From Proteiniphilum sp. (lineage in GTDB: Bacteria > Bacteroidota > Bacteroidia > Bacteroidales > Dysgonomonadaceae): a DNA stretch of 7,342 nucleotides. The translations under genes and the position numbers were made by a program. This document shows, piece after piece, positions 1 to 5,683 of this stretch. The stretch's first letter is position 1. Every line of letters starts with the position of its first letter. Below the pieces are notes generated by a model. That model saw nothing but the letters and a program-made list of their open reading frames with translations, was not told the origin of the DNA and made no database searches. The stretch covers positions 1 through 7,342 of the forward strand of contig JAISZV010000264.1 of NCBI GenBank assembly GCA_031284475.1, in the 5' to 3' direction.

Positions 1-1
1 C

Positions 2-1123
2 TTGGTGGAACTGGGCGCCTCCATCGATTCCATGTCCCTGATCTTAGATAGCGTGAACCGGGTGGACAGGAAGATGATGAAAAACTACTCCTATTTCTCT
101 TTCCGGAATAGTTATCCCGGTGAAAAGAAAGACTCCCTGATTGCCGTCGCGCAGCTTGCATCCGTAGAAGTACCCGCCCCCGATACCCTGTTGCAGTCGA
201 AACAACTGAGCGAGCAGTCGGCCATTTTACAGAGCGCTTTCGTGAAAGCAGATAATAACAATAATGAGTTCCTCTTCAGGTCGCTCAATAAAACTACTAC
301 GCAGAAGACAATCAACCGTCACTGGGTGGAATGGCACCGGAAGTTTACCATCCCGTTCACCTGCCTGATATTCTTTTTTATCGGCGCCCCGTTGGGTTCT
401 ATTGTTAGAAAAGGAGGATTGGGCACGCCCATTGTTATCTCTGTTATACTGTTTATTATTTATTATATTGTTGAGAATGTCGGGTATAAGATGACCCGCG
501 ACGGCGTATGGGTTCATTGGTTCGGTATGTGGTTCAGCTCGTTTGTTTTATTGCCTATAGGGGTTTTCCTGACCTATAAGGCGATGAACGATTCTGTGAT
601 CATGAATGCCGACACCTATGTAAACTTCTTTAAAAGGCTCTTTTTTATTCGTGAAAAGAGAAAATACCCGGTGAAAAGCGTAATTATAGAGAAGCCGGAC
701 TATGAAGAAATTTCCCTGTCGTTGGCGGACTTATCGCAGAAGATCGACCGGTTTTTTGACAGATACGGCCGTCTTTCTTACAAAGCCTATTGGATCGACG
801 GTGATTACGGCAAGGAGTTGCGATCCCTTAAAAGCTCGCTGGAGATCATCCTTAACAGCCTCTCCAACTCCCGCAAACTGGAAATACTGGCAAAAGCGGA
901 AGAGTTTCCCGTAATGTTCAACATCGTGAAGATTTTCAATTCCGGTTCAACCCCGGCCAAAATCTGTATGTATCTTTTTCCTTTAGGAATCATTCTCAGG
1001 CTCTTTTCCGTCCCCCTTGAATGGACTATCAGGAAAGACCTGAAGAATATCCGGCGGCTGAACGGGGAGTTAATAAATATTTTACGCGGCGCTTACGAGC
1101 CGGAAACAGTAGCTTTGGCATAA
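2..1123 (+). CDS. LptF/LptG-family permease, 3' part (5' end outside window)
   Basis: This is the C-terminal 373 residues of an inner-membrane permease of the YjgP/YjgQ (LptF/LptG) family, which with LptB drives lipopolysaccharide from the inner membrane to the periplasmic bridge. The frame is open to the left edge, so the true start lies upstream. Residues about 1-110 look like the end of the periplasmic domain. Three hydrophobic segments follow at about 116-135, 141-163 and 172-194. The stretch [15 protein letters not shown] (127-141), joining the first two, is a typical family signature. After the last helix there is a charged cytoplasmic extension of about 170 residues (205-373) with one more hydrophobic stretch at 319-338; E. 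coli LptF/G end soon after their last helix. Longer proteins of this kind are, from memory, usual in Bacteroidota. Whether it acts as LptF or LptG cannot be told here. ribBA begins 14 nt downstream, suggesting co-transcription. Confidence 0.88.
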   Translation: MVELGASIDSMSLILDSVNRVDRKMMKNYSYFSFRNSYPGEKKDSLIAVAQLASVEVPAPDTLLQSKQLSEQSAILQSAFVKADNNNNEFLFRSLNKTTTQKTINRHWVEWHRKFTIPFTCLIFFFIGAPLGSIVRKGGLGTPIVISVILFIIYYIVENVGYKMTRDGVWVHWFGMWFSSFVLLPIGVFLTYKAMNDSVIMNADTYVNFFKRLFFIREKRKYPVKSVIIEKPDYEEISLSLADLSQKIDRFFDRYGRLSYKAYWIDGDYGKELRSLKSSLEIILNSLSNSRKLEILAKAEEFPVMFNIVKIFNSGSTPAKICMYLFPLGIILRLFSVPLEWTIRKDLKNIRRLNGELINILRGAYEPETVALA

Positions 1124-1137
1124 AAAACAATACACAA

Positions 1138-2358
1138 ATGCAAAAAGAAATTCAATTAAACACTATTGATGAAGCCATTGAAGATATTCGCAAAGGCAAC
1201 TTTATTATAGTGGTCGATGATGAAGACCGGGAAAATGAAGGAGACCTGATTATTGCGGCAGAACATATCACCCCCGAAAAGATCAATTTTCTGGAAACTT
1301 ATGCACGCGGACTAATCTGCGCGCCTATCACAAAAGAACGCGCCGACGAGTTGGATTTGCCGATGATGGTTTCACATAACACATCGATACATTCCACCCC
1401 GTTTACCGTTTCCATCGACCTGCTTACGCACGGATGCACTACCGGTATCTCTGCTTACGACAGGGCGCAAACCATCCTGGCGCTGACCCGCGAAGATACG
1501 GCTCCCGAAGATTTCGGCCGTCCGGGGCATATCTTTCCCCTTCGCGCACAGACAAAAGGCGTACTGCGTCGCGCAGGCCATACCGAGGCAACGATAGACT
1601 TTGCCCGCCTGGCGGGACTCTATCCGGCCGGAGCCCTTGCCGAAATCAAAAATAAGGACGGCTCTATGGCGCGCCTGCCCGAACTGATGGAAATAGCCCG
1701 GAAATTCGGCCTGAAAATTGTTTCCGTGGCCGACCTCATAAAATACCGGCTCAGGACGGAATCGTTGATCGAAAGGGGAGAAGCGGTAAAACTGCCTACG
1801 GAATACGGCGAATTTTCGATGATCCCGTTCCTGCAAAAGGCTACCGGACAAGAACATGTAGCCCTGATAAAAGGGGAATGGCGCGACGATGAGCCGGTAT
1901 TGGTGCGCGTGCACTCCTCCTGCATGACGGGCGATATTTTCGGGTCGATGCGTTGCGAATGTGGCGAACAGCTCCACAAGGCATTGCGGCTTATAGAGAA
2001 AGAAGGAAAAGGCGTGCTTGTTTATCTGAACCAGGAGGGGCGCGGGATAGGACTGATGGCAAAAGCGGCGGCCTACAAACTGCAGGAGCAGGGGCTTGAT
2101 ACCGTGGACGCTAACCTCCACCTCGGTTACCAGGCTGATGAACGGGATTACGGCGTAGGCGCGCAGATACTCCGCAGCTTAGAAGTGAGCAAGATGCGCC
2201 TGATGACAAACAACCCTACCAAACGTGTAGGCCTGGAATCCTACGGCCTGGAAGTGGCGGAAAATGTACCGCTCGAAATTTCCCCCAATCAATACAACCA
2301 TTTTTATATGGAAACCAAGAAAAAGAGAATGGGACACCTGTTGAAGAGTATAAAGTAA
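1138..2358 (+). CDS. ribBA: Bifunctional 3,4-dihydroxy-2-butanone-4-phosphate synthase / GTP cyclohydrolase II
   Basis: The product (406 residues, complete) catalyses both committed steps of riboflavin synthesis in the cytosol: ribulose 5-phosphate to dihydroxybutanone phosphate plus formate, and GTP to the diaminopyrimidine intermediate. The N-terminal RibB domain (about 5-203) shows [11 protein letters not shown] (27-37), [12 protein letters not shown] (98-109), RPGHIFPL (128-135) and GHTEA (147-151). The C-terminal RibA domain (about 207-406) shows the zinc site with C262, C273 and C275 in [17 protein letters not shown], then [11 protein letters not shown] (296-306), [11 protein letters not shown] (335-345) and [15 protein letters not shown] (358-372). 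All expected metal ligands and GTP-binding motifs are present, so both halves should be active. The ATG at 1138 is chosen because the MQKE start fits the family length; an in-frame ATG at 1021 would overlap the permease gene by about 100 nt. The leader is A-rich without a Shine-Dalgarno sequence, and kbl follows after 20 nt. Confidence 0.97.
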   Translation: MQKEIQLNTIDEAIEDIRKGNFIIVVDDEDRENEGDLIIAAEHITPEKINFLETYARGLICAPITKERADELDLPMMVSHNTSIHSTPFTVSIDLLTHGCTTGISAYDRAQTILALTREDTAPEDFGRPGHIFPLRAQTKGVLRRAGHTEATIDFARLAGLYPAGALAEIKNKDGSMARLPELMEIARKFGLKIVSVADLIKYRLRTESLIERGEAVKLPTEYGEFSMIPFLQKATGQEHVALIKGEWRDDEPVLVRVHSSCMTGDIFGSMRCECGEQLHKALRLIEKEGKGVLVYLNQEGRGIGLMAKAAAYKLQEQGLDTVDANLHLGYQADERDYGVGAQILRSLEVSKMRLMTNNPTKRVGLESYGLEVAENVPLEISPNQYNHFYMETKKKRMGHLLKSIK

Positions 2359-2378
2359 TTCAATTAGAGAGAAAAGAT

Positions 2379-3566
2379 ATGTACGGAAAAATGCAACAAT
2401 ACCTGCAAAACGAATTAAAATCTATTGAAGAAGCAGGGCTATACAAAAAAGAACGGGTTATTGTTTCACCGCAAAAAGCCGAAATAAAAGTACAAACAGG
2501 ACAGCAAGTGCTGAACTTCTGCGCCAACAACTACCTCGGATTGTCTGACCATCCGCGGCTGATCGGCGCGGCGAAACGGGCGCTCGACGAACGGGGCTAC
2601 GGCATGTCGTCGGTACGGTTTATCTGCGGCACACAAGATTACCACAAAGAACTGGAGGCGACTATCTGCCGTTTCTTCAAAACCGAAGATACGATTCTCT
2701 ATGCCGCCTGTTTCGACGCCAACGGCGGCCTTTTCGAGCCGCTTTTTACCGATGAAGACGCCATCATTTCCGATGCGCTGAACCATGCCTCCATTATCGA
2801 CGGGGTGCGCCTTTGCAAAGCGCAACGCTATCGCTACGCCAACGCCGATATGGCCGCTCTGGAAGAAAAACTGAAAGAAGCGCAGGCGCAACGTTTCCGC
2901 ATTATTGCCACCGACGGCGTTTTTTCTATGGACGGTAACGTGGCTCCGCTTGATAAAATTATGGAATTGGCAGAGAAATACGATGCGCTGGTGATGGTGG
3001 ATGAAAGCCATTCCGCCGGCGTGGTAGGCCGAACCGGAAAAGGAGTGACCGAACTATACAACGTGATGGGTAATGTGGATGTGATCACCGGAACGCTCGG
3101 CAAAGCCTTTGGAGGCGCTATCGGCGGATTTACCACCGGGCGGAAAGAGTTCATCGACATGCTGCGCCAGCGGTCGCGCCCCTACCTCTTTTCCAACTCC
3201 ATCCCGCCCCTGGTGGCGGCCTCCGGCATGGAAGCGTTCAATATACTGCAGGAGTCCAATCAATTGCAGGACAAGCTGCATGAGAACATAGATTACTTCG
3301 TAGCAAAAATGAAGGAGGCGAAATTTGATATTAAACCCACTCAATCGGCCATCTGCGCCGTAATGCTTTACGACGCCAAACTGTCGCAGGAATTTGCCGC
3401 CGAACTGCTCGACGAGGGAATTTATGTGACCGGGTTTTACTATCCCGTCGTGCCGAAAGGCGAAGCGCGCATCCGCGTACAGCTCTCTGCCGGCCACGAA
3501 CGCGCACACCTCGACAAAGCGGTTGCAGCGTTTATCAAAGTAGGAAAAAAACTGAAAATGATTTAG
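2379..3566 (+). CDS. kbl: Glycine C-acetyltransferase (2-amino-3-ketobutyrate CoA ligase)
   Basis: This PLP enzyme (395 residues, fold type I, alpha-oxoamine synthase family) cleaves 2-amino-3-ketobutyrate with CoA to glycine and acetyl-CoA, the second step of threonine degradation. The sequence follows E. coli Kbl (398 residues) closely along its full length. NFCANNYLGL lies at 47-56, SVRFICGTQD at 78-87, and H136 in SDALNHASIIDG would stack on the cofactor ring. D208 and H211 sit in VMVDESHSAG. The Schiff-base lysine is K242 in GTLGKAFGG. RQRSRPYLFSNS and GIYVTGFYYPVVPKGEARIR mark the C-terminal domain. These features separate it from KBL-like 8-amino-7-oxononanoate synthase (BioF) and 5-aminolevulinate synthase, and the downstream tdh supports the call. 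It starts 20 nt after ribBA with no terminator between, so transcription may read through from upstream. The leader before ATG 2379 is purine-rich (GAGAGAAAAG) but is only a weak ribosome-binding site. Confidence 0.97.
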   Translation: MYGKMQQYLQNELKSIEEAGLYKKERVIVSPQKAEIKVQTGQQVLNFCANNYLGLSDHPRLIGAAKRALDERGYGMSSVRFICGTQDYHKELEATICRFFKTEDTILYAACFDANGGLFEPLFTDEDAIISDALNHASIIDGVRLCKAQRYRYANADMAALEEKLKEAQAQRFRIIATDGVFSMDGNVAPLDKIMELAEKYDALVMVDESHSAGVVGRTGKGVTELYNVMGNVDVITGTLGKAFGGAIGGFTTGRKEFIDMLRQRSRPYLFSNSIPPLVAASGMEAFNILQESNQLQDKLHENIDYFVAKMKEAKFDIKPTQSAICAVMLYDAKLSQEFAAELLDEGIYVTGFYYPVVPKGEARIRVQLSAGHERAHLDKAVAAFIKVGKKLKMI

Positions 3567-3622
3567 TGATTTAACGATGTAATAATTTAATTAGCACATT
3601 AGTATATTAGCGCATTATTATT
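3559..3622 (+). repeat. Degenerate 8-nt tandem repeat filling the kbl-tdh spacer
   Basis: Eight consecutive octamers can be laid out without any gap from the end of kbl (including its TAG stop) to the base before the tdh ATG. Units 1-4 (3559-3590) follow (T/C)(G/A)AT(T/G)TA(A/G); for example TGATTTAG, TGATTTAA and CGATGTAA. Units 5-7 (3591-3614) follow TTAG(C/T)(A/G)(C/T)A; for example TTAGCACA and TTAGTATA. Unit 8 is TTATTATT. The period is exact although the copies are imperfect. I recall similar octameric AT-rich arrays in intergenic regions of other Bacteroidales, but this is memory rather than a search. The array also forms the whole leader of tdh, which has no Shine-Dalgarno sequence. 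Its strand assignment is arbitrary. Confidence 0.7.
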
Positions 3623-4648
3623 ATGAAAGCTCTGGTAAAATTACGTCCTGGAAAAGGTATCTGGATGGAAGAAACGCCCATCCCGTCGATTGGTGTGAAC
3701 GATGTTCTCATCAAAATAAAAAAAACGTCTATATGCGGCACCGACCTCCACATTTATAAATGGGATGATTGGTCTCAAAAAACCATAAAAACGCCTATGA
3801 CCATCGGACATGAATACGTCGGTGAGATCGTGGACATGGGCAACGGCGTGCAAAACCTGAAGGTGGGCGACCGCGTAACCGGCGAAGGGCATATTGCCTG
3901 CGGCCATTGCCGCAACTGCCGCCGCGGAAAACTGCATGTTTGCGAGAACTCCATTGGAGTGGGGGTGAACCGTGACGGCGCATTTGCCGAATACCTCTCC
4001 CTGCCTGCTTCAAACGTGGTGAAGCTCGACCCGCGTATTTCCGATGAAATTGCGTCTATTATGGATCCGTTCGGCAATGCTACACATACCGCCCTCTCTT
4101 TTCCGTTGATCGCCGAAGATGTACTGATTACCGGCGCCGGATTGATAGGAAGCATGGCTACGGCGATCTGCCGTTTTGCCGGCGCCCGCTATATCGTGGT
4201 GAGCGACCTGAGCCAATACCGCTTGGATATTGCCGCGAAAATGGGCGCTACGCTCACGGTGAATATATCAAAGGGGGAGACTGTGGCGCAGGCCGTAAAG
4301 AAACTGGGGATGCGCGGTTTTGATGTGGGGCTGGAGATGTCCGGTTCGCCTGCGGGATTCCGGGAAATGATCGCCAATATGTATAACGGCTCCAAAATCT
4401 CGCTGTTGGGGATTTTACCCAGCAATACGATGGTGGACTGGAACGAAATCATCTTTAAGGCGCTCACCCTGAAAGGGATTTACGGACGTGAAATGTGGGA
4501 GACCTGGTACCAGATGGAACAGATGATTATTTCAGGATTGGATCTTAGCCCCATTATCACTCACCGTTTCGGTATCGATGATTTCCAAAAGGGATTCGAT
4601 GTGATGGAGGAAGGCCAATGTGGTAAAGTGATCCTGGACTGGAGTTAA
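3623..4648 (+). CDS. tdh: L-threonine 3-dehydrogenase, zinc-dependent (MDR type)
   Basis: The product oxidises L-threonine with NAD+ to 2-amino-3-ketobutyrate, the substrate of the Kbl encoded just upstream. It has 341 residues, the same length as E. coli Tdh, and aligns with it from end to end. Catalytic zinc ligands C38 ([12 protein letters not shown]), H63 and E64 (GHEYVGE) are present. The structural zinc site is C93, C96, C99 and C107 in [29 protein letters not shown] (112-125) and [13 protein letters not shown] (148-160) are family motifs. The Rossmann loop reads GAGLIG (171-176), where E. coli has GAGPIG. D195 at the end of the following strand fits NAD+ preference. [12 protein letters not shown] and [13 protein letters not shown] near the C-terminus match threonine dehydrogenase rather than sorbitol or butanediol dehydrogenases. 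The ATG at 3623 is preceded by an octamer repeat, not a Shine-Dalgarno sequence. A hairpin follows directly after the stop. Confidence 0.96.
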   Translation: MKALVKLRPGKGIWMEETPIPSIGVNDVLIKIKKTSICGTDLHIYKWDDWSQKTIKTPMTIGHEYVGEIVDMGNGVQNLKVGDRVTGEGHIACGHCRNCRRGKLHVCENSIGVGVNRDGAFAEYLSLPASNVVKLDPRISDEIASIMDPFGNATHTALSFPLIAEDVLITGAGLIGSMATAICRFAGARYIVVSDLSQYRLDIAAKMGATLTVNISKGETVAQAVKKLGMRGFDVGLEMSGSPAGFREMIANMYNGSKISLLGILPSNTMVDWNEIIFKALTLKGIYGREMWETWYQMEQMIISGLDLSPIITHRFGIDDFQKGFDVMEEGQCGKVILDWS

Positions 4649-4649
4649 T

Positions 4650-4674
4650 CCGGCTATTATGCCGGTTCTCTTTA
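4650..4674 (+). terminator. Possible intrinsic terminator after tdh
   Basis: CCGGC (4650-4654) pairs with GCCGG (4661-4665) across a 6-nt loop, one base after the tdh stop, and is followed by the pyrimidine-rich run TTCTCTTTA. The stem is only 5 bp and the T-tract is interrupted by C, so termination may be partial. Its place between tdh and the promoter candidate at 4691 supports a transcript end here. Confidence 0.5.
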
Positions 4675-4690
4675 TGTCGGAAATTATCGT

Positions 4691-4698
4691 TACTTTTG
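4691..4698 (+). promoter_or_regulatory. Candidate -7 element (TACTTTTG) for sixA
   Basis: TACTTTTG matches the Bacteroidota -7 consensus TAnnTTTG at every fixed base and lies 44 nt before the sixA ATG, downstream of the candidate tdh terminator. No good TTTG is seen at the usual -33 distance; TTTA at 4671-4674 is the nearest match and the 16-nt spacing is a little short. Support is therefore from the -7 box and position only. Confidence 0.45.
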
Positions 4699-4742
4699 TG
4701 CTTTTAGAAATTTATTATAGCGCTATCAATAAGCTAAATTAT

Positions 4743-5231
4743 ATGAAGCAACTTGTTCTCTTACGTCATGGCAAAGCGGAGCAGGGTACAATGGACAAAG
4801 ATGATCACGATAGAGTCCTTACCGGCCACGGCAGCAAAGACGCTTCCTGCATGGGAGGATTTATTTTGAAAAAATGGGGCGTCCCCGACCTGATACTCTC
4901 TTCATCCGCGAGACGGGCGCATGACACCGCTATACTGGCCGCGCAAAGCCTCGGTTATCCGCAGGAAGAGATCAGAACCGACCGGAATCTTTATTTCGCT
5001 CCCTCCCGCTGGATATTGAATGTGATTTCCAAATTGCCCGACGAGGTAGATCGCTGCCTCTACGTAGGACATAATCCCGGGGTAACCGAACTGGTCAATG
5101 ACCTGGGAGTGCGCCTCGATAATCTTCCCACGGCGTCGGCGGCATGCTTCGATTTTCATATCGACTCCTGGGCCGATATATCGGCCGACAAAGCCGCTTT
5201 TCTCTGGCTGAAACCGGCAAAAGAACTCTAA
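4743..5231 (+). CDS. sixA: SixA-like phosphohistidine phosphatase (histidine phosphatase superfamily)
   Basis: This 162-residue cytosolic protein belongs to the SixA branch of the histidine phosphatase (phosphoglycerate-mutase-like) superfamily, whose E. coli member removes phosphate from histidine of phosphotransfer proteins; the actual substrate here is unknown. The catalytic motif LRHGKAE (7-13) carries the phospho-accepting H9 with R8. SSSARRAHDTA (53-63) supplies the second arginine, most likely R58. VGHNPGVTEL (108-117) carries the second catalytic histidine, H110. All core residues are present and the length suits the family. The ATG at 4743 is chosen because MKQLVLLRHG is the usual N-terminus; an upstream in-frame ATG at 4659 would add a hydrophobic, unconserved leader over the terminator and promoter region. 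There is no Shine-Dalgarno sequence. The gene converges with the minus-strand hicB-like gene, and their stop codons overlap (4 nt shared, 5228-5231). Confidence 0.9.
   Translation: MKQLVLLRHGKAEQGTMDKDDHDRVLTGHGSKDASCMGGFILKKWGVPDLILSSSARRAHDTAILAAQSLGYPQEEIRTDRNLYFAPSRWILNVISKLPDEVDRCLYVGHNPGVTELVNDLGVRLDNLPTASAACFDFHIDSWADISADKAAFLWLKPAKEL
5171..5186. repeat. Perfect 16-bp palindrome inside the 3' end of sixA
   Basis: GGCCGATATATCGGCC reads the same on both strands and could fold into a 6-bp stem with a TATA loop in either transcript. It encodes part of the sixA C-terminus (around residues 143-148) and lies about 42 nt past the hicB stop on the minus strand. No T-run follows on either strand, so it is not a standard intrinsic terminator. 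Chance, protein-binding and RNA-stability roles cannot be separated here. Confidence 0.4.
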
Positions 5232-5443
5232 TAAGTAAATTCAAACTCAAGATCATTCGGGAACGGCTTTCCTTCATCGGCAAATAGCGCTTTCATATCA
5301 TTCACGCACACGTTAAAATCAGCAATCGTATCTTCCACACTATCGCCTTCGCCGAACAATCCGAAATTAAGTTGTTCGTAATAGTCCATATTGGCTTGAT
5401 AACGTCCGCCTTTACTTCTTGAAATAATTACATTTGCTTTCAT
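5228..5443 (-). CDS. HicB-family antitoxin-like protein, short form without DNA-binding domain
   Basis: The 71-residue product resembles the N-terminal, partly degraded-RNase-H-like domain of HicB antitoxins, with FGLFGEGDSVEDTIADF (27-43), NDMKALFADEGKPF (48-61) and the ending LEFEFTY (65-71). HicB proteins normally bind and neutralise the HicA mRNA interferase through this domain and regulate their promoter through a C-terminal helix-turn-helix. In Bacteroidota members as I remember them, the chain continues past an FEFxYD motif into about 60 more residues; here the stop falls exactly after FTY. The in-frame sequence past the TAG, inside sixA antisense, does not resemble a helix-turn-helix. 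No HicA gene (about 60 residues) is visible on either side. It may be a stand-alone short family member or the remnant of a truncated hicB. The ATG at 5443 is fixed by a strong Shine-Dalgarno sequence. Confidence 0.72.
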   Translation of the reverse strand: MKANVIISRSKGGRYQANMDYYEQLNFGLFGEGDSVEDTIADFNVCVNDMKALFADEGKPFPNDLEFEFTY

Positions 5444-5448
5444 TATAT

Positions 5449-5455
5449 CTCCTTT
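5449..5455 (-). promoter_or_regulatory. Strong Shine-Dalgarno sequence of the hicB-like gene
   Basis: On the minus strand AAAGGAG lies 5 nt (ATATA) before the ATG at 5443, a near-ideal ribosome-binding site. It decides the start codon and stands out because the other genes in the window have A/T-rich leaders without such a motif. Confidence 0.75.
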
Positions 5456-5466
5456 GATTAACGCCG

Positions 5467-5474
5467 CAAAAATA
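5467..5474 (-). promoter_or_regulatory. Candidate -7 element (TATTTTTG) for the hicB-like gene
   Basis: The minus strand reads TATTTTTG, a full match to TAnnTTTG, 23 nt before the ATG. Transcription would start roughly at 5460, giving a leader of about 15-20 nt that includes the Shine-Dalgarno sequence. No convincing TTTG is found at the -33 spacing; a TTG lies only 13 nt upstream of the box. Confidence 0.5.
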
Positions 5475-5521
5475 GTCGTTTGTCTATCAACGTCCAGGTA
5501 TTTTGAGATTATCCGCCACCA

Positions 5522-5539
5522 TTCCTACTATATTAGGAA
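5522..5539. promoter_or_regulatory. 18-bp near-palindrome, possible operator
   Basis: TTCCTA (5522-5527) and TAGGAA (5534-5539) are perfect inverted repeats around CTATAT. The centre TATA is also symmetric, so 16 of 18 positions obey dyad symmetry with one C/T mismatch pair. It lies in the divergent region between the hicB-like gene and the outer-membrane protein gene, about 50 bp upstream of the hicB -7 box and 90-130 bp upstream of the other promoter candidate. No T-run follows, so a terminator is unlikely. A dimeric regulator site is inference. Confidence 0.35.
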
Positions 5540-5627
5540 CCTGCCTCAATATTCTTTTTTCCGATACCCGGTTTAATCACCCAAAACTCTTTGTTAGTCG
5601 ATAAAAAAGGAAAGTTTATCTATTTCT

Positions 5628-5659
5628 TTTGCGGAAATCTGGCGGCTGTACTAATTTTA
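5628..5659 (+). promoter_or_regulatory. Candidate promoter of the outer-membrane beta-barrel gene
   Basis: TTTG at 5628-5631 is followed after 20 nt by TAATTTTA at 5652-5659. This fits the Bacteroidota -33/-7 arrangement (TTTG, 19-21 nt, TAnnTTTG) except for A in place of the final G. Transcription would begin near 5665 and leave a leader of about 20 nt before the ATG at 5684. Confidence 0.5.
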
Positions 5660-5683
5660 CCGCGGGTTTTTGAAAAGTTTTTT

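Noticed and set aside
1021..1137. Upstream in-frame ATG extending ribBA by 39 residues
   Set aside because: It overlaps the permease gene by about 100 nt, and the added residues have no RibB similarity; the ATG at 1138 gives the normal N-terminus.
1372..2121. Long minus-strand open frame (249 codons) opposite ribBA
   Set aside because: It lies wholly within a confidently assigned gene, has no recognisable domain, and is explained by codon bias of the + strand gene.
2466..3509. Several minus-strand open frames opposite kbl
   Set aside because: They are mutually overlapping shadows with low-complexity or unrecognisable products and no ribosome-binding or promoter signals that I could see.
4659..4742. 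In-frame ATG extending sixA by 28 residues
   Set aside because: The added segment covers the candidate terminator and -7 element, and the protein would not begin at the usual SixA N-terminus before LRHG.
5171..5186. Palindrome as an intrinsic terminator for sixA or the hicB-like gene
   Set aside because: No run of T follows the stem on either strand, and it lies inside the sixA coding sequence.
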